Source of the DNA: Nocardioides thalensis
GTDB taxonomy: Bacteria > Actinomycetota > Actinomycetes > Propionibacteriales > Nocardioidaceae
Direction: 5' to 3'
DNA length: 64,000 nt
Assembly (NCBI RefSeq): GCF_013410655.1
Contig: NZ_JACCFP010000001.1
Location: forward strand, 2,317,501 to 2,381,500
Both the position numbers and the translations under genes were made by a program. This document shows, one piece after another, positions 43,380 through 51,268 of the stretch. Below the pieces are notes generated by a model. The model was not told the DNA's origin and ran no database searches. It saw only the letters and a list, made by a program, of their open reading frames with translations. How positions within the stretch are numbered: position 1 is the stretch's first letter; each line of letters begins with the position of its first letter.

Positions 43380-44339
43380 TCAGGCCCACCCGCATCGCAT
43401 CGCGGCGCCGATGATGAGGATGCTGGCGCGGCGAATGGGAGTCGATGTCGTGGTCGCTGCGACCCACGACGTCGTGGCCGTCAATCGGGCCCTGATGATG
43501 ACGGTGTAGTTGGCGTTGATGCCGACCAGACCGGTGCCGATGTCCAGGGTCACGGTCGCTCCTGTCGCGGTGCCGTTGCCCACTACGCCGCTGGCGACTG
43601 CCGCTCCCCCGGTCGTCTGCACCTCCCAGACGTATTCGTATCGACTATCGACCTGGGTCCAAGTGAGTCGTGCGATGTTTCCGAGGATGAGCACACCGTC
43701 GACGTTCTGACACTGGGGCTGGGCTTGGGAGGCGACGGTGTGCGCAGCTAGGGCGCCACCGGTCGCCGCCGAGGTGTCGGTGAACGCGGCGGCGGTGCCG
43801 GTCGTCGCCGCAACCGTCACGGCGGCCGCCGCGCCGGCAGCAGCCAGGCCCGTCGCCCTCCGCTTCCCGCCCGCGGGCCGCCGGCGGAAGATCACGACGA
43901 GCATCGCGAGGACGAAGCCGCCCATCAGGCACATCCCCAGCGGCGTGCCGATCCAGGAGACGACGTATCCCGCCACCGGCACCGACCAGAAGACCCGGTC
44001 CGTCTCGCCGACCGGGTAGGTCTCGACGTCGGGCGCGGCGTTCGCGTCGCCCTGCAGGGTGAGGACCCGGACCTCCCCCTCGCCGGCGATGCCGACGATG
44101 CGGTGCGTCACTCGCGTGCCGTCGCTCGTGACCACGCTGACGACATCGCCCACGGCGAGGTCGTCAGCGGCGACCGGGCGGGAGAGGCCCAGGGCGCCGG
44201 CCGGGATCTCGGGGCCCATCGAGCCGGACCGGAAGACCAGCGGCTTCACCCCGGCGACCAGCCCCGCGAGGGCGAGCAGGAGGCAGAGCGAGCCGACGAT
44301 CGCGCCGATCGTCAGCAGCCCGCTCCGCACCCGGGTCAC
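43380..44339 (-). CDS. ER-type signal peptidase I fused to a SipW-type signal and FnIII-like domain
   Basis: 319 residues from the GTG at 44339, overlapping the previous gene by 4 bases. Residues 1-130: S26B signal peptidase with an N-terminal helix (8-30), Ser40 in RSGSMGPEI, His79 in VTHRIVGI and Asp98 in LQGDAN, the Ser/His form seen in SipW and Sec11. Residues 133-151: second helix, then a basic turn (RRRPAGGKRR). Residues 163-188: third hydrophobic segment ending GTAAAFTD, like the signal motif of the two neighbouring substrates. Residues ~210-303: a beta-rich FnIII-like domain (ARLTWTQVDSRYEYVWEVQT ... YTVIIRARLTATTSWVA). The fusion is one intact frame; function inferred. Confidence 0.75.
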   Translation of the reverse strand: MTRVRSGLLTIGAIVGSLCLLLALAGLVAGVKPLVFRSGSMGPEIPAGALGLSRPVAADDLAVGDVVSVVTSDGTRVTHRIVGIAGEGEVRVLTLQGDANAAPDVETYPVGETDRVFWSVPVAGYVVSWIGTPLGMCLMGGFVLAMLVVIFRRRPAGGKRRATGLAAAGAAAAVTVAATTGTAAAFTDTSAATGGALAAHTVASQAQPQCQNVDGVLILGNIARLTWTQVDSRYEYVWEVQTTGGAAVASGVVGNGTATGATVTLDIGTGLVGINANYTVIIRARLTATTSWVAATTTSTPIRRASILIIGAAMRCGWA

Positions 44340-44986
44340 GACGTCACCTGGGTCGCCGAGAGGTCGAAGCGGAGCTGGCCCTGCCTGCCCTGGTTGGCGT
44401 TGTCGGCGGTCGAGACCATCGACACCAGGACGCAGAGCTGGGCGTCCGTCGCGCCGGCGTCGACGCGTCGCGCGGCGCTGGTCACGATGGTGCTCCCGGC
44501 GGTGACGGTCACCGGCGACGCCGTCAGGGCCGTGCCTCCACAGGTCTGCTGGACGGGATAGGTCGTGTCGACGGTCACCGGGCTGCCGGCATACAGCTGC
44601 ACCTGGATGGGGGTGCCGACGAACGTCCAGGCGGGCGATCCGCCCTGCGTGACGGTGGCGGTGTAGGTGAAGTCGGCCTGGCCGACGTTCCTGACCGCGA
44701 GCGGGAAGGCGTAGGCCTCCGACGGCGTCAGGTTGGGCACCGTGACGTGGGAGGCGGAGAACGCCGTACCCGTGCCCACGGCGCCCCACGGACCGGCCGT
44801 GGTCTGCGCGACCTGGAGGTCCATGGCGCCGGACGTGACGGGGCCGGTGCTGACCGCCGCGGTGTCGGTCCAGTACGCCGTCGTGCCCGCGACGCCCAGC
44901 GCCAGCACGACCCCGAGGGACAAGACGGCCCGGGTCCGACCGCTGCCGAACCACACGCGCCGCCGCGGCGCGGCGTGCCTAGCCAT
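44336..44986 (-). CDS. SipW-dependent-type secreted protein 2
   Basis: 216 residues from the ATG at 44986 (MARHAAPRRRVWFGSGRTRA). A basic N-terminus, a hydrophobic segment and the motif GTTAYWTD at residues 34-41, as in TasA/camelysin-type signal peptides that SipW-like enzymes cut. The mature part (~175 residues) is Thr/Val-rich, beta-type, with one cysteine in QQTCGGTA and one in AQLCVLVSM that may pair. Probably a surface or fibre-forming protein; the exact role is unknown. It overlaps its neighbours by 8 and 4 bases. Confidence 0.75.
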   Translation of the reverse strand: MARHAAPRRRVWFGSGRTRAVLSLGVVLALGVAGTTAYWTDTAAVSTGPVTSGAMDLQVAQTTAGPWGAVGTGTAFSASHVTVPNLTPSEAYAFPLAVRNVGQADFTYTATVTQGGSPAWTFVGTPIQVQLYAGSPVTVDTTYPVQQTCGGTALTASPVTVTAGSTIVTSAARRVDAGATDAQLCVLVSMVSTADNANQGRQGQLRFDLSATQVTS

Positions 44987-45608
44987 CGGCCCGCTCCTGT
45001 CGTCTCCGGCCAGCCACGAGCGCGACGCCGCTGCCCAGCAGCGCCGCGCCGAGGAGGACGAGCCACCGGCTGACGCCGCTGCCGGCATCCGGCAGGTGTC
45101 CGCCGGGGTCGGTGCCGCGCTGGGCAAGGGTGACGACGAGGTCGAGCGGCAGCAGATCGGTCATCGACTGATTCGTCGACTCCCACAGGAAGTCGACCCG
45201 CACGTCGACCCGGGCCACCTCCCCTCGCTCGACGTCGCGCCGAACCAACGGGCTGAGGTCGGCGCCGTTGCGCAGCGGGATCCATTCCCCCCGTGACACC
45301 CGCGCCGCGATCTCGATGTCGTCGTCGGGGAGCAGGTCCGCCGGGTCGCGCGTCGTGACGGCGACCGTCATCGTCGCGTCGGTCGGTCCGTCGTCGCGAA
45401 CGTAGAACTTCTCGACCTCACTGTCGCCCGGCACCCAGCGAAAGCCCCGGTCGAACAACGGTTGCCGGAGGTCGTTGCGCCAGTGTCGGCCGTCGGAGCT
45501 CAGCGCGAGATCGTCCGCGTGCGCCGACGGCACGTCCGCGGCCGCGAGGGCAAGCGCCGCCGACAGTGCGAGGGGGAGCATCCGAGCCTGCGTCCACGGG
45601 GATGTCAT
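44979..45608 (-). CDS. Secreted protein with LPDAG wall-sorting-like C-terminus
   Basis: 209 residues. Standard signal peptide (about 1-31, ending PSAHA), a beta-rich extracellular region, then LPDAG at 172-176, a hydrophobic helix (about 181-199) and a basic end (GRRRQERADG). This is the layout of a sortase substrate; LPxAG/LAxTG-like sites are used by class E sortases of actinobacteria. No sortase gene is in the window. If it is not sorted it would simply be a type I membrane protein. It shares one base with the upstream peptidase gene. Confidence 0.7.
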   Translation of the reverse strand: MTSPWTQARMLPLALSAALALAAADVPSAHADDLALSSDGRHWRNDLRQPLFDRGFRWVPGDSEVEKFYVRDDGPTDATMTVAVTTRDPADLLPDDDIEIAARVSRGEWIPLRNGADLSPLVRRDVERGEVARVDVRVDFLWESTNQSMTDLLPLDLVVTLAQRGTDPGGHLPDAGSGVSRWLVLLGAALLGSGVALVAGRRRQERADG

Positions 45609-46150
45609 CAGGCCGGCTCCCCCCGGAGGCGGCGCCCGCGGAGCGCGCCGGTGAACATGTAGGCGGCGTAGCCGAGGAGACCACCGGCAGCCAGGTAGAC
45701 GGTCGTTCGGCGCTGTCGACCGGTGAGCAGCTGGTTGACACGCCCCACGTGGGGAACGGCGTACCAGAGCCTGCCTCTGACCTGCACCGCTCGCACCGGA
45801 TCCGGATCGACCGCGTCGTTGGCGTCACCTTGCGTCGTGAAGGTGACCTCTCCGGTGAGGCTGGTCGACACCGTCACCACGCGGTGCGTGACGACCGTCG
45901 AGCTGCCCGACTCCCGCTGGTAGGTGATCACGTCGCCGCTCCGGACGTCCTCGGGAGCGACCGGCCTCACCACCACGAGGGTGCCGGGCGGATAGTCGGG
46001 TCGCATCGAGCCGGTGAGCACGCTGTAGGGAGTCCCGCCCGCAACTCGTGGGACCAGCACTGCGACCGTCACCGCAGCGACCACCCCGAGGATCAGCGAC
46101 CAGGCCACGACCTGGCCGACCCACCGCAGGGCGGGTCGCCCGCCCGCCAT
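45608..46150 (-). CDS. ER-type signal peptidase I (SipW-like)
   Basis: 180 residues. N-terminal helix (about 12-34), then Ser48 in LTGSMRPDYPPG, His89 in VVTHRVVTV and Asp109 in TQGDAND, forming the Ser/His/Asp set of S26B enzymes, in place of the Ser/Lys dyad of the usual LepB. A second helix (about 150-168) and a basic tail RGRRLRGEPA close the protein. It follows the first SipW-type substrate gene by 8 bases. Its likely substrates are the proteins with GTxA-type motifs in this cassette. Confidence 0.88.
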   Translation of the reverse strand: MAGGRPALRWVGQVVAWSLILGVVAAVTVAVLVPRVAGGTPYSVLTGSMRPDYPPGTLVVVRPVAPEDVRSGDVITYQRESGSSTVVTHRVVTVSTSLTGEVTFTTQGDANDAVDPDPVRAVQVRGRLWYAVPHVGRVNQLLTGRQRRTTVYLAAGGLLGYAAYMFTGALRGRRLRGEPA

Positions 46151-46158
46151 CGGATGGC

Positions 46159-46689
46159 CTAGGGGTGCGGGTCGGCCTGGACAGCGGTGACGACGAGGCC
46201 GTTGAGCGCACTCGTCGAGACGCCCTGGGACTCGTTGTCCGCGGACGCTCCGTACGGCCAGTCGACCGTGATCGTGAGGGAGACCGCTCCCGACGTCGTG
46301 ACGGTACCGCCTCCGGTGAGGTCCGCGGTGATGTCGACGGCGTCGACGTTGACGGCATCAGGGGCCGCATCGTTGAAGGCCGCCTCGGCCGTGGCCACCG
46401 ACGAGTCGTCGAGCGCCACCGTCGCCGCGATGTGGTCACCGGTCATGGTGATCGTCCCGGTGCACGCCTTGGTGACCGTGTCACCTGGGACGAGCAGCTG
46501 GACGTCGGTGTCCGCGCCCTCGGTCCAGGTGTCGGCGCAATCGAGGTCGGACAGCGTCAGCGTGCCGGCCGCGATCGTGCCACCGTCGACGGTCCCATCG
46601 TCGCTCCAGAACGCGACGGTGCCGGCGCCACCGAGGAGCAGCACCGCGGCGCCGCTCGCGGCCAGTGCGCCCTTGGTCGTTCTTCTCAT
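46159..46689 (-). CDS. SipW-dependent-type secreted protein 1 (alternate-type signal peptide)
   Basis: 176 residues from the ATG at 46689, with GGGGAGG upstream. Signal peptide MRRTTKGALAASGAAVLLLG followed by the motif GTVAFWSD at residues 23-30, which matches the alternate-type signal peptide of SipW-processed proteins. The mature part is acidic, Thr-rich and beta-type, with two cysteines (DLDCADTW, TKACTGT). First gene of the cassette; its promoter must lie in the 126 bases shared with the divergent lipoprotein gene. An upstream-extended frame to 46785 would disrupt the signal peptide. Confidence 0.78.
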   Translation of the reverse strand: MRRTTKGALAASGAAVLLLGGAGTVAFWSDDGTVDGGTIAAGTLTLSDLDCADTWTEGADTDVQLLVPGDTVTKACTGTITMTGDHIAATVALDDSSVATAEAAFNDAAPDAVNVDAVDITADLTGGGTVTTSGAVSLTITVDWPYGASADNESQGVSTSALNGLVVTAVQADPHP

Positions 46690-46815
46690 AGCATCCTCCC
46701 CAGCGATCGCGGGGCCCGGGACCGGGTCCCGATCCATCGACGGTAGGTACGGTGTTCGCCCGGTCATAGGGCTTCGACCGAACACTGGCCGACCGGACAG
46801 GAGAGCTGGCTAACA

Positions 46816-47622
46816 ATGACTAGGCGCGGAGCGACGATCGTCGTCGCCCTCAGCGTCACGTTGGCTGCTGGTCTGTCGGCGTGCGGTGGCGACGACCGGG
46901 TTGACCCGACGCCGCGCACCGTCCTCTCCAGTACTGCGCCGTCGCCGGCGCGCACGTCGGCTGCCGCAACAGAGGGGCCCGCGGGCGAGCCCACCACCGC
47001 CTACGCGGCGTGGCTCACCGCACTGGCCCGGCACGACGCCGCCACCGCGTGTGCGTTGCAGGCACCGGAGCTCACCATCGAGCTGCGGATGGAGGCGATC
47101 CTCGTGGACCGGGCCGAGCTCGGTGACCCGTGCGTCGGCTTCGTAGCACTGCTGTGGGAGGACCCGGCATTCGAGTCCGAGATCGTCGACGTCAGCGTCA
47201 CCCAGCTGACCGAGGAGGACGCGCTCCTCGCGGTGCACCTGGGCCAGGGCGAGGACCTCACCCAGCAGACCGTGCGGATGGTCTACCACCGCGCCAAGTG
47301 GCGGGTCTTTTCCACCGAGGAGCGGACGGGCGAGGACGAGTCCGTACCCGGCGACGCAGCTCGCTGGGTCGAGGCGTGGTGCGACCTCGACCCGTCGATG
47401 ACCCGCGAGGAGCTGGTCGATGCCATGGGCGCGCCGTCGGGCGAGTACACCGTCAGTGACGGCGGCGAGCCGCAGCTCTGGTGGGCGCAGGACCAGTACG
47501 ACTTCCGTGCCTACCTCGACCCCAGCAGCACGGACGGCTCGGTGCTCGAGCTGGTCGGCGACTACGACGCGTTGTCCGAGAACGACCGGGCGCTGCTCCC
47601 CTGTCCCGAGCTGCGGAGCTGA
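46816..47622 (+). CDS. Lipoprotein of unknown function
   Basis: 268 residues. Lipoprotein signal with lipobox GLSAC|GGD (Cys 23), a Ser/Thr/Pro/Ala linker, then a helix-beta region (AYAAWLTALARHDAATACAL) that resembles NTF2/DUF4878-like folds, and a C-terminal segment (MTREELVDAMGAPSGEYT ... QDQYDFRAYLD) similar in pattern to the SmpA/OmlA-type fold. AGGAGAG lies upstream. Divergent from the signal-peptidase cassette and possibly inserted with it. Confidence 0.65.
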   Translation: MTRRGATIVVALSVTLAAGLSACGGDDRVDPTPRTVLSSTAPSPARTSAAATEGPAGEPTTAYAAWLTALARHDAATACALQAPELTIELRMEAILVDRAELGDPCVGFVALLWEDPAFESEIVDVSVTQLTEEDALLAVHLGQGEDLTQQTVRMVYHRAKWRVFSTEERTGEDESVPGDAARWVEAWCDLDPSMTREELVDAMGAPSGEYTVSDGGEPQLWWAQDQYDFRAYLDPSSTDGSVLELVGDYDALSENDRALLPCPELRS

Positions 47623-47629
47623 GCGTCGC

Positions 47630-48250
47630 TCAAGCCATCTCCGGCACCCGCAGGTGCGCGATCACGAGGTCGTACTCCCCCGCGTCGACGACGTCGACAC
47701 CGGCCTCGCGGGCACCGGAGTCACGGATCGCCCAGGCCTCGTCGCGGCTCTCCTCCAGCGCCCGCCAGGTGTCGTAGGAGACCGTCGAGCACGCGCGCTT
47801 CGTCTCCCGGTTGACCATCAGGCTCGCGCTGCAGAATCCGTCGACCTGCTCGAGCCGCGGCATGATCGCGGAGCGGTAGAGCTCGATCCCCCGGTCCACG
47901 TTGGCGTGATCGGTGCGGAACCAGGTGACCCGGCAGCACGCGCCCTGGGGCGTGGCGTGACCGCGGTGCATCGCCGCGATCTCCCACTCCTCCACGCGCG
48001 GGACAGAGTCGAGGATGCTGCCCAGCCGGTCGCGGGCGCTCGTCAGCCGCTCGTTGCTGTCGTGCATCGCGTCGGCGCTCTGCCACGCGGTCGTGGCGAT
48101 GCAGTCGCCGGACTCGCGGTCGACCATCATCGACAGCCCGACGCAGCCCGACAGCTCGTTCAGCATGGGCATGACCTCGCCGTCGACGTACGAGATGCCG
48201 CCATCGAGGGCGGTGGGGTCACCGGAGAAGGTGGAGGAGCGCGCGAACAT
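47630..48250 (-). CDS. Tandem ABM-like (dimeric alpha/beta barrel) protein
   Basis: 206 residues from the ATG at 48250 (MFARSSTFSGDPTALDGGIS). Two similar halves: GCVGLSMMVDRESGDCIATTAWQS and GFCSASLMVNRETKRACSTVSYDT, each in the strand-helix pattern of the antibiotic biosynthesis monooxygenase fold, joined by a linker (HRGHATPQGACCRVTWFRTDH). Such folds bind heme, quinones or small aromatics, or are structural; no catalytic claim can be made. It ends 7 bases from the convergent lipoprotein gene. Confidence 0.65.
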   Translation of the reverse strand: MFARSSTFSGDPTALDGGISYVDGEVMPMLNELSGCVGLSMMVDRESGDCIATTAWQSADAMHDSNERLTSARDRLGSILDSVPRVEEWEIAAMHRGHATPQGACCRVTWFRTDHANVDRGIELYRSAIMPRLEQVDGFCSASLMVNRETKRACSTVSYDTWRALEESRDEAWAIRDSGAREAGVDVVDAGEYDLVIAHLRVPEMA

Positions 48251-48354
48251 CACAGGGTTTCCCGTCCGTCGGGGCAGCGCCCCAGCGACGCCGCCGGTCA
48301 GGACCCACGTTCCTCGTGACCCGTCAGTAGCGCAACGGGTCGCGGCAGGCTTTA

Positions 48355-49248
48355 CTACCAGCCGCGCTCGGCGAGCCGGTGCGGCTGCGGGATCTCCTCG
48401 ACGTTGATGCCGACCATCGCCTCGCCCAGGCCGCGGGAGACCTTGGCGACCACGTCGGGGTCGTCGTAGAACGTGGTGGCCTTCACGATCGCCTCGGCGC
48501 GCTGGGCGGGGTTGCCGGACTTGAAGATGCCGGAGCCGACGAACACGCCCTCGGCGCCGAGCTGCATCATCATCGCCGCGTCGGCCGGGGTCGCGATGCC
48601 GCCGGCGGTGAACAGCACGACCGGGAGCTTGCCGGTGCGCGCGACCTCGACGACCAGGTCGTACGGCGCCTGGAGCTCCTTCGCTGCGACGTACAGTTCG
48701 TCGTCGGCGAGCGAGCCCAGTCGGCGGATCTCGCCGCGGATCGTGCGCATGTGGGTGACGGCGTTGGACACGTCGCCCGTGCCGGCCTCGCCCTTGGAGC
48801 GGATCATCGCCGCGCCCTCGGTGATGCGGCGCAGCGCCTCGCCCAGGTTGGTCGCACCGCACACGAACGGCACCGTGAACGCCCACTTGTCGATGTGGTT
48901 GGCGTAGTCGGCCGGGGTCAGTACCTCGGACTCGTCGATGTAGTCCACCCCGAGGGACTGCAGCACCTGTGCCTCGGCGAAGTGACCGATCCGGGCCTTG
49001 GCCATCACCGGGATCGAGACGGCCTCGATGATGCCGTCGATCATGTCGGGGTCGCTCATCCGGGAGACGCCGCCCTGGGCGCGGATGTCGGCGGGGACCC
49101 GCTCGAGCGCCATCACGGCGACCGCGCCGGCGTCCTCGGCGATCTTGGCCTGCTCGGGGGTGACCACGTCCATGATCACGCCGCCCTTGAGCATCTCGGC
49201 CATGCCGCGCTTGACCCGGGTAGTGCCGATCTCGTGCTGCTCGCTCAT
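48355..49248 (-). CDS. pdxS: Pyridoxal 5'-phosphate synthase lyase subunit
   Basis: 297 residues from the ATG at 49248 ([20 protein letters not shown]). TIM-barrel enzyme making PLP from ribose 5-phosphate, glyceraldehyde 3-phosphate and ammonia. Visible: [40 protein letters not shown], the Lys of [12 protein letters not shown], and the C-terminal [16 protein letters not shown] and RLAERGW. The 13 extra residues of the longer frame overlap its promoter hexamer and are not conserved. Confidence 0.97.
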   Translation of the reverse strand: MSEQHEIGTTRVKRGMAEMLKGGVIMDVVTPEQAKIAEDAGAVAVMALERVPADIRAQGGVSRMSDPDMIDGIIEAVSIPVMAKARIGHFAEAQVLQSLGVDYIDESEVLTPADYANHIDKWAFTVPFVCGATNLGEALRRITEGAAMIRSKGEAGTGDVSNAVTHMRTIRGEIRRLGSLADDELYVAAKELQAPYDLVVEVARTGKLPVVLFTAGGIATPADAAMMMQLGAEGVFVGSGIFKSGNPAQRAEAIVKATTFYDDPDVVAKVSRGLGEAMVGINVEEIPQPHRLAERGW

Positions 49249-49255
49249 ACCGGTG

Positions 49256-49261
49256 ATTCTA
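49256..49261 (-). promoter_or_regulatory. -10 hexamer, leaderless-type promoter of pdxS
   Basis: TAGAAT on the minus strand ends 7 bases before the ATG at 49248, inside the 10-base gap after pgsA. Confidence 0.5.
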
Positions 49262-49927
49262 GGTCGCAGCGGGCTCGTCGCCCGCATCGGGACCGGCGCT
49301 GGACGCCGGGCCTGATCCCGCGTCCAGCGCGACCGCCTGCCGGTAGACCTTCAGCACCCGGAAGCCCACCGTGTAGGTGCTCGCCGCCGCCAGCGCCCAG
49401 AGGGTGACGTACATCAGGATCGGCAGGTCGAACAGTGCTCCGAGCCCGGTCATCACCAGGATCGAGACGAGCCGGTCGGCACGCTCCGCGATCCCGCCCT
49501 TGGCGTCGAGGCCCAGCGACTCGGCCTTGGCGCGGGCGTAAGACGTCACGTTGCCCATGACCAGGCACCACACCGTCACGCACAGGTAGAGGTAGCTGTC
49601 GCCGGGGCCCGCGAAGTACAGCGCCAGCCCGCCGAAGATCGCCGCGTCACCGATCCGGTCGAGGGTGGAGTCCCAGAACGACCCGAACGTCGACGTCTTG
49701 CCCGTGAGCCGGGCCATGTAGCCGTCCATCAGGTCGCTGAAGACGAACGCCGTGATGACCAGGACACCCGTCAGCAGGTAGCCGCGCGGGAAGAACACCA
49801 GCGCCCCGGCGGACACGCCGACCGTCCCGAAGAACGTGACCATGTTGGGGGTGACCCCCATCTTGATCAGCAGGTGGGCGACGGGCGACCAGATCTTCAC
49901 CCAGAAGGCGCGGAAGCGTTCGAGCAC
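49259..49927 (-). CDS. pgsA: CDP-alcohol phosphatidyltransferase (phosphatidylinositol-phosphate synthase type)
   Basis: 222 residues from the GTG at 49927 ([20 protein letters not shown]). Six membrane helices with the CDP-alcohol motif DGx2ARx8Gx3Dx3[14 protein letters not shown], then [14 protein letters not shown]. Position next to the HIT gene and near thrS matches the mycobacterial pgsA1 locus, whose enzyme makes phosphatidylinositol phosphate. A Ser/Ala/Gly-rich tail ends the protein. The start lies 11 bases after the HIT stop; ATC codons upstream are not usable starts. Confidence 0.85.
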   Translation of the reverse strand: MLERFRAFWVKIWSPVAHLLIKMGVTPNMVTFFGTVGVSAGALVFFPRGYLLTGVLVITAFVFSDLMDGYMARLTGKTSTFGSFWDSTLDRIGDAAIFGGLALYFAGPGDSYLYLCVTVWCLVMGNVTSYARAKAESLGLDAKGGIAERADRLVSILVMTGLGALFDLPILMYVTLWALAAASTYTVGFRVLKVYRQAVALDAGSGPASSAGPDAGDEPAAT

Positions 49928-49938
49928 GAGGCGGGAGA

Positions 49939-50478
49939 TTACCCGTCCCAGGCGTCGGCCAGGAGGTCGCGGGTGTCGCCGAGCAGCTGCGGCAGCGTCT
50001 TGGTGCCGGCGATCACCGTCATGAAGTTGGCGTCGCCCGACCACCGCGGCACCACGTGCTGGTGCAGGTGCCCCGACAGCGAGCCGCCAGCGACGCCCCC
50101 AAGGTTGAGGCCGACGTTGAACGCGTGCGGCCGCGCGACCCGCCGTACAGCGGAGATCGCGCGCTTGGTCAGCTCGAGGACCTCGGCGGTCTCGTCGTGG
50201 TCGAGCTCGGTCAGGTCGGCGACGTGCCGGTAGGGCAGCACCATCAGGTGACCGGGGTTGTAGGGATACAGGTTCAGCACGGCGTACGACGTGACGCCGC
50301 GGGCGACCACGAGGTCGTCGTCGTACGACGTCTCCGGGTCGCGCGTGATCCGGCAGAACGGGCACTCCGGCAGGTCGCTGGGACGCTCGGCGCCGTCGCG
50401 GTCGAGGTTCTGCGGCGTCTTGACGTACGCCATCCGGTGAGGGGTCCAGAGGCGCTCCAGACCGTCGGGATCGGTCAC
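49939..50478 (-). CDS. HIT-domain nucleotide phosphorylase/hydrolase
   Basis: 179 residues from the GTG at 50478. Histidine triad GHLHQHVVPRW near residue 135, with a zinc-type CPFCRI (about 42-47) and LYPYNPGHLMVLPYRHV. It is like the mycobacterial protein at the same locus, which cleaves Ap4A. It overlaps the tetR stop by 4 bases; tetR-HIT-pgsA appear to form one unit. Confidence 0.88.
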   Translation of the reverse strand: MTDPDGLERLWTPHRMAYVKTPQNLDRDGAERPSDLPECPFCRITRDPETSYDDDLVVARGVTSYAVLNLYPYNPGHLMVLPYRHVADLTELDHDETAEVLELTKRAISAVRRVARPHAFNVGLNLGGVAGGSLSGHLHQHVVPRWSGDANFMTVIAGTKTLPQLLGDTRDLLADAWDG

Positions 50479-51233
50479 GCCCCGGTGGCCTGGCTCGGCT
50501 CGACTGCTCCCGGCTCGGTGCCCATCGAGTGGAGGAGGTCGACGATGCGACCGTCCGGCAGCGTGATGCCGCGGGAGAGCGCCATGCCGTTGATCTGCAG
50601 CCAGATCGACTCGGACATGATGTCGATGAACTGTTGGATGTCGGGCACACGCGGGTCGCGGCTGGCCCAGCGCCGGATGCCGGTGAACGCGGCGCCGATC
50701 AGGGCGAACACCCACGGGTCGATGCCGTCGCGGTCGTCCTGGCTGAGCTCGACGCCGACGTAGGCGACGACGGTGTCCATGATCGCCTCTATCGCCTCCG
50801 CGATCTTCTCGAACGCCTCCTGCAGCGGGGTGGGGCCCCAGCCGGAGAGGTCGCGCTCGGCGAACCAGAAGAGGCTCGGGTTGTCGACCGACCACAGCAC
50901 GAAGCCCTCGATCACCCGGTGGATGATCTCCTCGGGCGTGCCGTCGTGGGCCAGCGCCGGGATGAGCACCTCGCCGAGGCGGTTGCAGATCTCGCGCTGG
51001 ACCGCGCGGTCGAGGTCGGCCTTGTCGGCGAAGTGGCGGTACATCACGGTGCGCGCGACGCCGGACTCCTCGGAGATCGCCTGGATCTGTACCTCCTCGC
51101 CGGGACTCTGCCGGCCGAGGACGGTGATCGCCGCGTCGATGATCTTCTGACGTCGCGCCTGGTTGTGCTTGCGCCAGCGCAGGCTGCGTCCGTCGGGCAC
51201 AGCAACTTCTTCCGCTGCGTCGTCGGGAGCCAT
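50475..51233 (-). CDS. TetR-family transcriptional regulator
   Basis: 252 residues from the ATG at 51233. N-terminal helix-turn-helix (about 25-75: QKIIDAAITVLGRQ ... EESGVARTVMYRHFADKADLDRAV) and a larger C-terminal ligand domain with WFAERDLSGWGP. GTGA overlap with the HIT gene suggests it controls its own operon, including the phospholipid gene pgsA; the ligand is unknown. Confidence 0.88.
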   Translation of the reverse strand: MAPDDAAEEVAVPDGRSLRWRKHNQARRQKIIDAAITVLGRQSPGEEVQIQAISEESGVARTVMYRHFADKADLDRAVQREICNRLGEVLIPALAHDGTPEEIIHRVIEGFVLWSVDNPSLFWFAERDLSGWGPTPLQEAFEKIAEAIEAIMDTVVAYVGVELSQDDRDGIDPWVFALIGAAFTGIRRWASRDPRVPDIQQFIDIMSESIWLQINGMALSRGITLPDGRIVDLLHSMGTEPGAVEPSQATGA

Positions 51234-51239
51234 GCCCGC

Positions 51240-51245
51240 AGAGTA
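51240..51245 (-). promoter_or_regulatory. -10 hexamer, leaderless-type promoter of the tetR-HIT-pgsA unit
   Basis: TACTCT on the minus strand ends 6 bases before the ATG at 51233. Confidence 0.45.
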
Positions 51246-51268
51246 CCCGGCAGTGGAACTGGTTCTCC

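Noticed and set aside
43380-44954. 524-codon version of the signal peptidase fusion
   Set aside because: The first 205 codons overlap the SipW-type substrate 2 gene in another frame and are low-complexity; the GTG at 44339 with GTGA overlap is the natural start.
48255-48300. GC-rich segment with GCGCCCCAGCG upstream of the ABM-like gene, considered as a fifth copy of the dispersed repeat
   Set aside because: Only the 11-base core matches; the ends are too different to call by eye. It may be a decayed copy.
49259-50650. 463-codon version of the pgsA frame
   Set aside because: The upstream part runs antisense-free but through the HIT and tetR genes in another frame and lacks conserved sequence; the CDP-alcohol domain starts at about 49927.
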